From Chondrosia reniformis (Eukaryota > Porifera > Demospongiae > Chondrillida > Chondrillidae), in the NCBI GenBank assembly GCA_947172415.1, contig OX359191.1, positions 1,674,001-1,738,000 of the forward strand: a DNA stretch of 64,000 nt, given 5' to 3'. The position numbers and the translations under genes are program-made. Under the pieces are notes generated by a model. It was not told the DNA's origin, did not search any database, and worked only from the letters and a program-made list of their open reading frames with translations. Position 1 is the first letter of the stretch. Every line of letters begins with the position of its first letter. Positions 25,201-36,549 of this stretch are shown piece by piece.

Positions 25201-25935
25201 CATGGTCTTACTTAGCTCTCCCTCAATTGCAAGACAGGTACTGTACATCAAACCTGCTATACATACGTACGTATATATATACTATAACAGAGACCCCCTA
25301 AAGAGACTGATAATATAAATTTTTATTGCTCATGGATCAGGTATAAGGCTTCTTGTGTAGCCTGGTTCAATTTTTAATGACAAAGTATAGCTTGGGGTAC
25401 CATGGGCGTCTCTATATTGTTTTCAGAAACTACGTATATATACGTACGACATATAGGTAACTTAATATATATATAATTTAAAGAAATAAAATATAATTCA
25501 AGCTATACATGTGTTGGTGGATGTGTCATATGTAAAATATAAATAGTGATAGGAAACCTACAGTGTTTGATAATAAATATCAAAGCTGCTACAAGTTCAC
25601 ACCGAATGATCTGCATGCTCTAATATTTTTAATTCATTATTTACAGTGTATATATATGTATTCTTTAAGGGTAGTGAGTTATGGTCTTTACATATGCAAG
25701 GTTTAGAATAACAGTTTGATATATATACATATAATATATATACACACCCGAGGTAGTCAGTCATATAGATCATAGAGGTGATGTCATGTAACACAGAAAT
25801 AAATCAGAGTTTGTGCTTCATTTTGAAAAAAAAAAACATATTGATCATTGTTGATACTCATGTATATATACGAATAATGTATGGTACACTTAATATGGTT
25901 CCTTTGATACAAACGCTACTCCAATCTATGTATAG

Positions 25936-26309
25936 GTAAGGTGCAATAGCTCGGCAGGTCTAACAGAATTTTCAGAGACAGTTTCAGCTGTTATATCTTC
26001 CCCAACTGAGGATACATGCAATGGCTTCTTTGAGTGCAACCCTGAGCTGGGTCTGGCTGTAGTGGTTCCCATTGTGGTTGTTGTAACCATACTCCTAGTA
26101 CTACTCTTCTTTTGGCTCTTTTGGAAAGTGTGCAAGTCTACTCCAACTGGAAGGTTAGTATAAATCGTACAGAGAGGAAAAGTTAATTGACTTCATCTGC
26201 TCTGCATAAATATCATTCATATATAATCATACATTTTTTACATTCTGATTTCCTTTATAGAGCTGTAACTGTTCCTGAATATGTTCTGAAGCCTATTAGT
26301 TCAAACTGA
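25936..26309 (+). pseudogene. Orphan transmembrane and tail exons (third copy)
   Basis: Two exons, 25936-26153 and 26261-26309, nearly identical to the last two exons of the sushi genes. They encode VRCNSSAGLTEFSET, a membrane helix (GLAVVVPIVVVVTILLVLLF) and the short tail ending YVLKPISSN and a stop. Both stay open. No FN3 or sushi exon precedes them. The VWA-EGF exon 11 ends in phase 1 whereas this exon starts in phase 0, so normal splicing does not join them; an internal acceptor at TCTAACAG|AA would. Most likely this is the 3' remnant of a lost sushi gene copy, or else an alternative membrane-bound end of the VWA-EGF gene. Confidence 0.6.
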
Positions 26310-27455
26310 AAGAAGATCCAGAAGAAGAATTCAATCAAAGTTGCCTTTAGCTTCATTATGAGCAATTAGACCTCAAAGTAGTATTAATCTGTTCACGTAT
26401 AATTACTTGCCCTGTATATATTATAGGGAATCCAGAGATATATATATCTCATTTAATTAAATGTATCTTCCATGCAAGCTTTAAGATATATAGTGTATAT
26501 ATACATTTTTATATAATTATATAAGTGGCCATTTAAAACATACATATAAACAATAAGTGGTCTGTACTGGAATTATTAAATATGAATTCTGCATCTATGC
26601 CTCTACCCTATCCGATAGTTCATAAAATAGCTCACCTAGTTGTCATCTCTTAAAGCTATATAAACAAGGGACCAAGGAAGGGAGACCAACCACGTATATA
26701 AACAAGGGACCAAGGAAGGGAGACCAACCACGTATATAAACAAGGGACCAAGGAAGGGAGACCAACTACGTATATAAACAAGGGACCAAGGAAGGGAGAC
26801 CAACCACGTATATAACATGGTTAGTAGGAGTACACCCGGGGTTAAAGGTTAAGAACTTCAAAGTACTAACATGAAATTTAAACTGTGAGGTCAGAATGTA
26901 CTGCTGAATGTGTCATATGAAAATTATAAATTGTGATAGAAAACCTAGCAGTGGTTCTCAATGAATACCAAAAACTGTGAGTATACTCCTACTAATAGTT
27001 TCTGAAGAAATCCATATGTCAGCTTTTTTAGAACGCATGAAGTATAGACTATATTATCAATAATTGTTATGGACATAGGGTATATATATGTACGAATAAT
27101 ATGGAATGGTGATGACTTATATGCTTAATTGACAAACATGCATGCAGACATCTGCTTAATAAGTAGGTATAGTGTTATATAAGTGTTAGTATTGCATGTA
27201 TGACAATTACTATATTCATGCTGAATACCACTATGTGATTTTAGGAAATTGGAGGATATCCCTTTATAAAATGCATGAGGCACAAGTTTTGGGATAGGAA
27301 TGTGTTGATATCTAAATTGGCTTCATTTGATGATCAAATAATAATGTGCCAAATTCCTATAATGTATACGTAAATAGATAGAATTACGAATGTTCTATAA
27401 ACTGTTCAGCTAATTCAGTCACACTGTAAGAATTTTCTGGAGTAGTTTAAATTTA
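26310..27455. other. Spacer upstream of sushi gene A
   Basis: AT-rich spacer between the orphan tail exons and the gene A start codon; it should hold the gene A promoter. It contains the 36-bp minisatellite listed separately and is otherwise collinear with 36550-37560 upstream of gene B. No gene is seen. Confidence 0.5.
26660..26818. repeat. 36-bp minisatellite, 4 copies (1 in the duplicate)
   Basis: Four copies of TATAAACAAGGGACCAAGGA + AGGGAGACCAACCACG. The collinear site in the second duplication unit (about 36880-36925) has a single copy, so the array expanded or contracted after duplication. The minus-strand open frame 26636-26818 is only repeat. Confidence 0.9.
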
Positions 27456-30400
27456 ATGATGGCTTTCCATTGGATGTTAGCATTATTGATCTTTATGAAA
27501 TCTGAGATATGGACAGCTGAAGGAGGTATTAAAATATACTTTGTCATAATACTACAGCTGTAATTAATTAATGCTGATTCTTATATACTTCAAAGTCTGC
27601 AGACAGTATCTTATATAGCCAGCTATCCTATATAGGGACTTGTAGATGACCATAGCTAAATGGCAAACCTTTATATATATTAACAATATCTCGGACTCGA
27701 AATAATGTCACTGTCAAAGAGAAAAAGCGGAGATGACCAAGAACTACTACAAGTATCCAGTTTTTGTCCCTAACTTGCCTCCTGTCGAGCGCATTCAAAT
27801 CTAAGGCTTCATATTCCACCTATCTACTTTTAGGCGATATATGCACCTTAGATCTATATGGTTCGTGCACTAGACTATATAAAAGGTAGAAGAAAAACGA
27901 AGAAAACTGGATTCCTGTAGCTGTTTTAATTACTTACAGGCGTTATTCGCTGCTTCAAACGACTTTCTATTAGTTAAAATCTGTTCTGGTAACTTAATTA
28001 AATTTAATTTTGTCTTTTTGTGTCGTCCTCTGCTTATTAGAACTTACGTAGATTATCTATCCTATATGGATACTTTGTGTAAGATTATATACACTCTCTG
28101 AGATATCCCATATATCACAGCTAAAATGAGCTACAATATTATATGAATGGATGTATATGTAGAGTGTGCATTCTATATATATTCACAGATTGCACTGCTA
28201 CTCCACTATTGGGAGGTGCTGGTTCAAATGGTGTCTTCTCAATTACTGGTACATCAGTGGGCTCCATAGTATTTTGGGAGTGTGATCCTGGTTACCTATT
28301 ATCTGGATCAAGAGTTGGAAGCTGTAATGGAACAGACTGGGTGTATCAATCTCCTGTGCAGCCAAATTGTGATACCAGTAGGCAACTCTATCAAATTGTT
28401 GAGTATGGATCTTTAATTTGATTTTTGATTTAAAGGTTTAAATCATGCATGATCAACATATATACAAGCACGCATATTTCTATATAGGGTCTTATATTGA
28501 AAATAGTAGTTACTCTAGATATATATACTCAAATTGATTTCTTTATCTGCATATTTTTATACCATTTCCTTCAATAGGGGTTGACTGTGGTACTTTGGAA
28601 GATATTGAAAATGGTCAGGTAACAACAGCCTTTGGGACATTACTAGATGCAGTAGCTACTTATACCTGCAATGAGGGCTATGTACTGGAAGGAGACACTG
28701 AGAGGACATGTCAGAGCAGTGGTAGTTGGAGTGGAAATGAACCAATTTGTAATTGTGAGTCTTCCATATCACAAGATGTGGATATCAGTGATGAATATTA
28801 ATGATTCACCTGCAGCAATCGACTGTGGTAGTCCACCTCCCGTACAAAATGGAAAGGTCGACCAAAGTGATGGAACAACTTTAGATTCGGTCTTAACCTA
28901 TTCATGTGACAGTGGCTATGAGTTGGACAATACTAACAGGGCAACAAGAACATGTACCAGGGATGGAACCTGGTCATTCACTGCTCCACAGTGTGTTGGT
29001 ATGTTCCTGGTTACATGTTTGACAGAAATGTCATTGAATATATTTTTAATTTTATTTAGGTGTCGAATGTGGAAACCTTGCATCCCTGCCAAATGGTGAT
29101 ACTACACTGACTGCTGGTACCTCTTACCCATCAGTGGCTGTGTTCTCCTGTGAATCTGGCTACAACTTGAAGGGCACTCCATTAGCTATTTGTGGAGTTG
29201 ATGGACAATGGAGCAGTGAAGTACCAGTCTGTGAAGGTAAATAAAGTTCAATGATGATAATGATGTGTGTATATTACTTTGTTCTCACTATGTACAGTAT
29301 ATACATGTCAACGTACGTATATACAACTATATAGCACAAAGATAAGTGTTTTAAGATGTCAGATTGGTTGATCTCCATTACTATAGAGGTGGATTGTGGA
29401 GAGCCAGCTACAGTAGAGGGAGCCATCATAGATCACTTCCTTGGAACTACACTTGGCAAGTTTGCACACTACAGCTGTGTAGAAGGGCATAGGCTGATTG
29501 GATTACAAACAAGGACATGTCTGGCTGATGGAACTTGGAGTGGAGATGAGCCATACTGTGAAGGTGAATATACCTTGTAGCTATAGAGGAAATTTAGAAA
29601 GGCTGTGTCATGAGTATAGCACTTATTTAGTTGTAAGATGTGAAGAAGAGGCACCAGTAAGGAATGGAGATGTGCACTACTCTAATGGACTTTTCTATGA
29701 CTCCACTGCAAGCTACATCTGTGATGAAGGCTTTGAATTGATTGGAGCCAGTAGCAGAGTGTGCAGGGATACGGGTGCATGGAGTGAAACTGCACCTCGA
29801 TGTCAGAGTGAGTATATTTATTAGTCTTTTTTTCCCATCATTATATACTAAAGAGAATACATTTTTACTTTGTGTATAGTCATTGACTGTAACAGTCCTC
29901 CATCAGTGGTGAATGGCATATTTGATGTGAGTAGAGGGACAACCTATCAATCTGTTGCTCGCTACATATGCAATGAGGGCTACCAGTTGGTGGGTATTCC
30001 ATTGGTAACTTGTCAGGAAGATGAGCAGTGGAGTGGACCATCACCAACCTGCATGAGTAAGAAGTATTATGCGTATGTAGTTGTATATACGTACGTACGT
30101 ACGTATGTATGTCATATTTTATAAATCATTGAGCTATATATATATAAATGCTTATTCCATGAAGTGAAGTCGTCCTTATCAAATGATCAATGTCTTATAT
30201 ATTTTGACACAATTTCCGGATCTCTTCTCCCTTTCATTTTTAAAGTTACTGTGTTTTTTAACTTCATAATCGTGTTATTGTAGTTATTGATTGTGGTGAA
30301 CCTTGGACCATTACGAATGGAACCTATGAGATGGTTTCAGGAAGTACTGAGTTCAGCTCTGAAATTAGGTATTCTTGTGAAGAAGGGTACTATCTGGTTG

Positions 30401-33400
30401 GCACAACTAACCACGTTTGTAAGGCAGATGGTACTTGGAGTGGGAAGGAACCAGCATGTAAAGGTACATTATTTGAAAGGTATTACAATCACTATATTAT
30501 AGAATAAGGTTTCTATACATCTTATATTGCAGCCATTGAATGTCAAGGCCTTACTTCTATTGAAAATGGAAATATTTATTACGATACTGGCAAGACCACT
30601 TTTATGACGCTTGCAACATATTCATGTGACACTGGATTCTTTCTGAACAGTAATGAAACAAGAGAGTGTCTCAGTGATGGTTCTTGGAACAATGTGGATC
30701 CTCAATGTTCAGGTGAGCCTTTTGTAACTCATTTAAATGGATACCTGGTCTTCATATGATTGCATCATTCTTTTGGAGACAGCTATAGACTGTGGAAGTC
30801 CTCCTCAACTGGTAAATGGAACAGTTGATGCTAGTGAGGGCACATATTATAGGAATGTAGCCAAGTACACGTGCAACGAAGGCTTTGAATTGATTGGATA
30901 TGACAGCATTTCCTGTCAAGCAAGTGGAAACTGGAGTACACTAACAGCTGAATGCAGAAGTGAGAATTTTATAAACTAAATAAAACTATGCACTGTTGTT
31001 GTTTTAATGAGTTTTTTAATGTTAACAGGAGTGAAATGTGGTAGTCTTGATAGGCTGGTCAATGGAAGGATTGACTATAGTGGACAAGAATACCTGGATA
31101 TTGCTTACTTTACTTGTAATGAAGGCTATTGGCTATTAAATGGATCTAACACATCTGTCTGTGATGAGTGTGGATTTTGGGATTCAGCTACACCAATATG
31201 TCAAGGTATGTCAATTCTAAGGAAATGATTACATACAATATTTGAGAACTTTCTGTTTATATACCAACCATACAGTTGTGGAGTGTCCAGCCTTGGAGCC
31301 TATAGCTGATGGAGATGTGATCAATACAGGAAATGATTATCAGTCTATAGCCAAATACTTGTGTAACAGTGGATATACCCTAAATGGTCCATCTGAGAGA
31401 GTGTGCCAAATTTCAGGAGAATGGAGTCTCGAAGAACCAAGTTGTGAAGGTACAGTATATTGATTTAGATATGAGAATATTTATGCATGAATGATAAAAT
31501 ATATAGCATGTTTGTATATACATATGTACTGTATATATGTGGTAAGGTGAACATGACATGATTGATCTACATATGTATATTGTAATCTGTAGTGATTGAT
31601 TGTGGCAGTCCTCCTGTGATTGCAAATGGATATGCTGACATTAGTAGAAACACAACGTACCTTTCAGTGGCCAAATACGAATGTCTAGATGGCTACTTTT
31701 TGAGCAAGAACCATCCTCTAGTGACTTGTCAGGAAGATGGGGAGTGGATTGGAGACACTCCACAGTGTCAAGGTATGTATCTGAGATGCGCAATTTCCAG
31801 TAATACCTTTTTATGCATTTTATTTTTATTATTTCCATTTATGTATGTATTCTTAATAGTTGCGGATTGTGGAGAGATAGAGGAAATTGCAAATGGTTCC
31901 ACTGACCTTGTTTTTAATAGCACTACATATCAGTCAATTGTGATATACAACTGCAGTGTTGGTTACAACTTGATTGGCCCCTCTGAAAGAAGCTGTCTTT
32001 CGTCTGGCTACTGGAATGGAACAGATCCCTTCTGTATAGGTAAGTATAGCAAATGTTAAACATATATATATCATATAACATTTATAGCTTTACCTAAATG
32101 GATATACTTATATATCATATCATTGAATTATAACTTCCATTATACGTTGTAGTTGTTGATTGTTATTCTCTTCCTGACATTGAGAATGGCAATCTGATGT
32201 ACAGCTATGGTACAGTGTTTGAGTCTACCGCCATCTATTTCTGTGATCCCGGATATGCACTGAATGGATCTGATGCGAGGTTCTGTCAGGCCAATGGAGA
32301 ATGGAATGGAACTGAACCAGCATGTAGAAGTGAGATATACACGTATATATATATAATATCTAACAATTGGTATTTTATATTAAACATATATTTAATACAA
32401 TATGTTGATCAAAATATTCATTTGTGTAACAGTTGTGGACTGTGGTATTCCTGACACTCCTGACAATGGAACAGTTCTACACAGTGCAGATACAACCTTC
32501 AAGTCACTAGCACTGTATGATTGTGATTTTGGCTATTCTCTAGTAGGACCACAATTGAGATCTTGCTTAGAAGATGGAGAATGGAGTGAAGAAGAGCCAT
32601 ATTGCCAACGTAAGGCTAAAATACATATTATAGAGAGTTAAATAATTTATATGTAACCATTGTCTCTCTGTCTCAATAATTAGCTATTGAATGTGGGCCC
32701 TCCCCGGAAATTGATAATGGATACAGATCTGGAAATAGTACAGACACCTTCTATCCTTCCAGAGCTTATTATGTATGTAATGAAGGATATGAACTAAGGG
32801 AACCAAGTTTCATAACTTGTCTGGCACATGGAAATTGGAGCGAGCCATCACCATATTGTGATAGTAGGTTTTATTGTTTGCAGCACTGTGCATATATACA
32901 TTCCACTGCATACAATAAACATAGTTATGGACTGTGGATACCCTCAACAAGTGGACCATTCAGTTGTTGCATTCACTAACAGAACGCTCTTCAATTCCAC
33001 TGCTGAATACCAGTGTGATAGTGGTTACGAGTTAATCAATGGTTCGTCAGAAAGAGTGTGCCAGTCCAATGGCACATGGAGTGGAGTAGCACCAGTCTGT
33101 GCAGGTATAAGGCAATATGGCCCTCATTCACAGTTTTTCCCTATAAGTAACAGTTAAGGGAAATTTGTAGACTATATAAATGTATAATACATTTCCATAT
33201 TTCAACTACGTATATCTATCTTGTTATATATAGTGCAAGTTACAAATTTATACACGGATGCAAGTGACTCCCAAGATAATCACACTGAGGTATATAATAT
33301 AATACGGATGCAAATGACTCCCAAAATAATCACAATCAGGTATATTAAACGCTACAAGACTTTAGCCACACTGAAATTCTCAACTGCTGCATACAGAGTA

Positions 33401-36400
33401 GTAGTCTCTACAGATCATATAAGGTTAAATACATGGCCTTCCAATTACCTTTTCACACCTAAGTATAGACTGAAGATGATGCATCTGGATGCCATTATCA
33501 GCAAAAATTCCAGTCTCATGCAGGGGATCTCAGCCAATAATCACCGCAGATTTGACTTGCCTTGAGTGTCAGCTAGGAGTACCATTGGTTGCTTGCATGC
33601 ATTCACATAAACAACAGGGTTAGAGACGATTTGGTAACTTGCACACAGGGACATAAAGGCTGGGGCCTTTAATTTATTTCATGAACAATGTCCCTTGTGT
33701 GCAAGTTACCAAATCGTCTCTAACCCTGTTGTTTATGTGAATGCATGCAAGCAACCAATGGTACTCCTAGCTGACACTCAAGGCAAGTCAAATCTGCGGT
33801 GATTATTGGCTGAGATCCCCTGCATGAGACTGGAATTTTTGCTGATAATGGCATCCAGATGCATCATCTTCAGTCTATACTTAGGTGTGAAAAGGTAATT
33901 GGAAGGCCATGTATTTAACCTTATATGATCTGTAGAGACTACTACTCTGTATGCAGCAGTTGCGAATTTCAGTGTGGCTAAAGTCTTGTAGCGTTTAATA
34001 TACCTGATTGTGATTATTTTGGGAGTCATTTGCATCCGTATTATATTATATACCTCAGTGTGATTATCTTGGGAGTCACTTGCATCCGTGTATAAATTTG
34101 TAACTTGCACTGTGTAGTACTTGATTGTATTTAAACAAGCATAATATATAACACTCCTTATTCCTACACATGGACAATTGCAAGTAAAAAATGAATAAAA
34201 ACATAAGAAGAGAAGACAGAGCTTTAATTACCAAAGTTTTAATACGGTCGACTAAACGAATTTCTTTTGCATCAGTATAGGGACAATTCTGCCTCAAAAT
34301 TAACGGGAACGTATACAAATACGCTTTATCTCACCTTCGCTACAACTCGCTTATTCGTAGCTCCTTCTCGTAGGAGAGCGTCGACTAAGACAGAGCTTAA
34401 ATTACCAAAGTACGAATTTCTTTTACATCAATATATAGCAACAATTCTGGCTTAAAATTAACATGAACGTATACAAATACGCTTTATCTAACCTTCGCTA
34501 CAACTCGCTTATTCGGTAGCTCCTTCTCGTAGGAGAGCGTCGACTAAGACAGAGCTTAAATTACCAAAGTACGAATTTCTTTTACATCAATATATAGCAA
34601 CAATTCTGGCTTAAAATTAACATGAACGTATACAAAATTTAATACGCTTTATCTAACCTTCGCTACAACTCGCTTATTCGGTAGCTCCTTCTCGTAGGAG
34701 AGCGTCGACTTGTCATAGCCGTTCTCGAAAGGATGATCTTCTTTAGCAACGAGGCGGTGACGTTTTCGCAACGTCACAAGATTCACAAAATGTGTGTACG
34801 GAGCGACATACGAAGGTGTTGGTGACGCATTCGAAGAACATCACAATACATCACCAGCTTGCGCAATCGTAACTTTGAATTCTTCATTATATCTTGATTA
34901 TTTTGCTCATTTAATTAAGCAAAACTTCGCCAGACGTTTCTTATACACATGTACCATGATATATGTTGATTTCACAGTTATCGGACAAACTGAAAATTTT
35001 TATCAATATAACACATGGTTTGCATATAAATTTCCCATAGGTTTTCTATAGTCCTATGGCCTTTTATATGCAAACTTTGTCCTCCGTTTTCTAACAAACG
35101 GAGGCCTAAATCAAAAATCCCTTAATTTAAAATGAGTTTTATACCCTAAACTTTATGATGATATGCCCATTTTGTTTCTAGGTTCTTTCTTGGAGCCATA
35201 TGAATTAATTATATTATTTATTTATTTATATTAGATTACCTTAGTATATTGTAACTTGCACTGTATATATATATATAGGAAACCTATGTATATAACTTTA
35301 TAATTACTTGCAGTTCCATTGCCACCAGTTAATGTTCAAGTAAGAGTGGTGAATAATAGCCACTTTGAAGTGTCTTGGGAGTATACTCGGGGAATATCTC
35401 GTGAATGTGAGCTTGTCTATTTCCGTCAAGAAACACAGTTTGATTTAAATGTATGTGGGATTTGCTGTATTTTTGATCTTTGTTATTAGAGGAAATTATG
35501 TAAAAGTCTGTACTATATATAAGGTTTTTATCTATACTAACCTGTAGGGAATAGTACCTCTTCCAATGAGTGAATTGGAAGCTCGTGCTCCAGAAGCAGA
35601 GAGAAGAGTATGTATATATATAAATAAAATATATATGCTCCCCCATAGGTGATCAAGTAACTGTATATATAATATTTTATATTGTGTTTCAACAGAGTGT
35701 GCTGTTGCCAAAAGACCAAAATACATACTTCACAGAAGTTGAAGAGGATGGATTGTATGTCTTCCAAGTTAGTTACGTAGCTATTCATGGAATGAACTGT
35801 GAAACATGTATGGATACATGGTGTATGCATCATACTATATGCACAGATCCCCTGTTTGTGTGTTTGTTTATGCATAACAGAAATCAACATCCACAAATTA
35901 TGGACTCAAACATATATTTAGTCTCTGGGCTATTACTATAATTATGTTCATGGTTATATCCTTTTTTCTGTGGTGTTACCAGACACACCCGAGGTAGTCA
36001 GTCATATAGATCATAGAGGTGATGTCATGTAACACAGAAATAAATCAGAGTTTGTGCTTCATTTTGAAAAAAAAAACATATTGGTCATTGTTGATACTCA
36101 TGTATATATACGAATAATGTATGGTCCACTTAATATGGTTCCTTTGATACAAACACTACTCCAATCTATGTATAGGTAAGGTGCAATAGCTCAGCAGGTC
36201 TAACAGAATTTTCAGAGACAGTTTCAGCTGCTATATCATCCCCAACTGAGGATACATGCAACGGCTTCTTTGAGTGCAACCCTGAGCTGGGTCTGGCAGT
36301 AGTGGTTCCCATTGTGGTTGTTGCAACCATACTCCTAGTACTACTCTTCTTTTGGCTCTTTTGGAAATTGTGCAAGTCCACTCCTACTGGAAGGTTAGTA

Positions 36401-36549
36401 TAAATCGTACCGAGAGAAAAAGTTAATTGACTTAATCTGCTCTGCATAAATATCATTCATATATAATCATACATTTTTTACATTCTGATTTCCTTTATAG
36501 AGCTGTAACTGTTCCTGAATATGTTCTGAAGCCTATTAGTTCAAACTGA
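27456..36549 (+). CDS. Sushi receptor A: signal, 18 CCP, FN3, transmembrane, short tail (24 exons)
   Basis: Exons: 27456-27525, then one CCP each at 28189-28377, 28578-28754, 28816-28998, 29060-29236, 29387-29563, 29631-29807, 29880-30056, 30284-30463, 30533-30712, 30783-30959, 31029-31205, 31276-31449, 31593-31772, 31860-32039, 32153-32329, 32433-32609, 32684-32863, 32925-33104. FN3 and tail exons: 35314-35450, 35548-35607, 35696-35767, 36176-36393, 36501-36549. The product is 1274 residues. The signal peptide includes WMLALLIFMKSEIWT. Each CCP exon is 174-189 bp, phase 1-1, with four cysteines, the NG and EGY/SGY turns and the late W (e.g. GTWSGKEPAC). The FN3 spans four exons, ending GLYVFQVRCNSSAGLTEF. 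One membrane helix (about 23 residues) precedes a roughly 26-residue tail. This is a cell-surface adhesion or recognition receptor; the ligand is unknown. Confidence 0.93.
33232..34111. repeat. Near-perfect inverted repeat, 423-bp arms
   Basis: The left arm 33232-33654 and right arm 33688-34111 are reverse complements with very few mismatches around a 33-bp loop. Each arm also holds two direct copies of an about 45-bp unit (ACGGATGCAARTGACTCCCA). Opposite-strand open frames in the arms (33221-33565 plus, 33778-34110 minus) are mirror images of one another and are not genes. Confidence 0.95.
34214..34710. repeat. Three tandem units of about 165 bp inside the foldback element
   Basis: Units 34214-34387, 34388-34546 and 34547-34710 each run from AGACAGAGCTTWAATTACC to GTAGGAGAGCGTCGACT. 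The first is more diverged than the other two. Subterminal tandem repeats of this kind are common in foldback elements. Confidence 0.9.

Larger units (their letters stand above)
24667..25935. other. Intergenic stretch: microsatellite, exon fossil, start of duplicated block
   Basis: Apart from the separately listed TCTG/TCTA microsatellite (24888-24967) and the antisense exon fossil (25074-25200), I see no coding exon here. The block repeated in tandem further on begins at about 25742 (ACACACCCGAGGTAGTCAG). Confidence 0.5.
33232..35262. mobile_element. 2.03 kb non-autonomous DNA element containing a giant foldback
   Basis: Lies in the intron between the 18th CCP exon and the FN3 exons of gene A. 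The same intron of gene B is an empty site (43353-43362). It is bounded by inverted repeats AGTGCAAGTTACAA (33232-33245 and 35249-35262). Inside are, first, a foldback with about 423-bp arms (33232-33654 and 33688-34111) and a 33-bp loop, whose outer ends are the same 14-mer. Next are three tandem units of about 160-174 bp (34214-34710), then two smaller hairpins (about 34950-35110). I see no transposase. The target-site duplication cannot be fixed in the TATATA flanks. It arrived after the gene duplication. Confidence 0.85.
25742..35992 (+). repeat. Tandem segmental duplication, unit 1
   Basis: The sequence from ACACACCCGAGGTAGTC (25742) is repeated from 35993 onward with introns, exons and spacer all nearly identical, to about 43870. 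Unit 1 holds the orphan tail exons, the spacer and sushi gene A up to its last intron. It is longer mainly because of the 2.03 kb foldback insertion at 33232-35262. Confidence 0.9.

Noticed and set aside
33221-34110. Two mirror-image open frames of 110-114 residues
   Set aside because: They are the two arms of the inverted repeat inside a non-autonomous element; identical by palindromy, with no domain.
35329-35896. Minus-strand open frames over the FN3 exons
   Set aside because: Antisense shadows of the FN3 exons of gene A; the same appear in gene B at 43496-43903.
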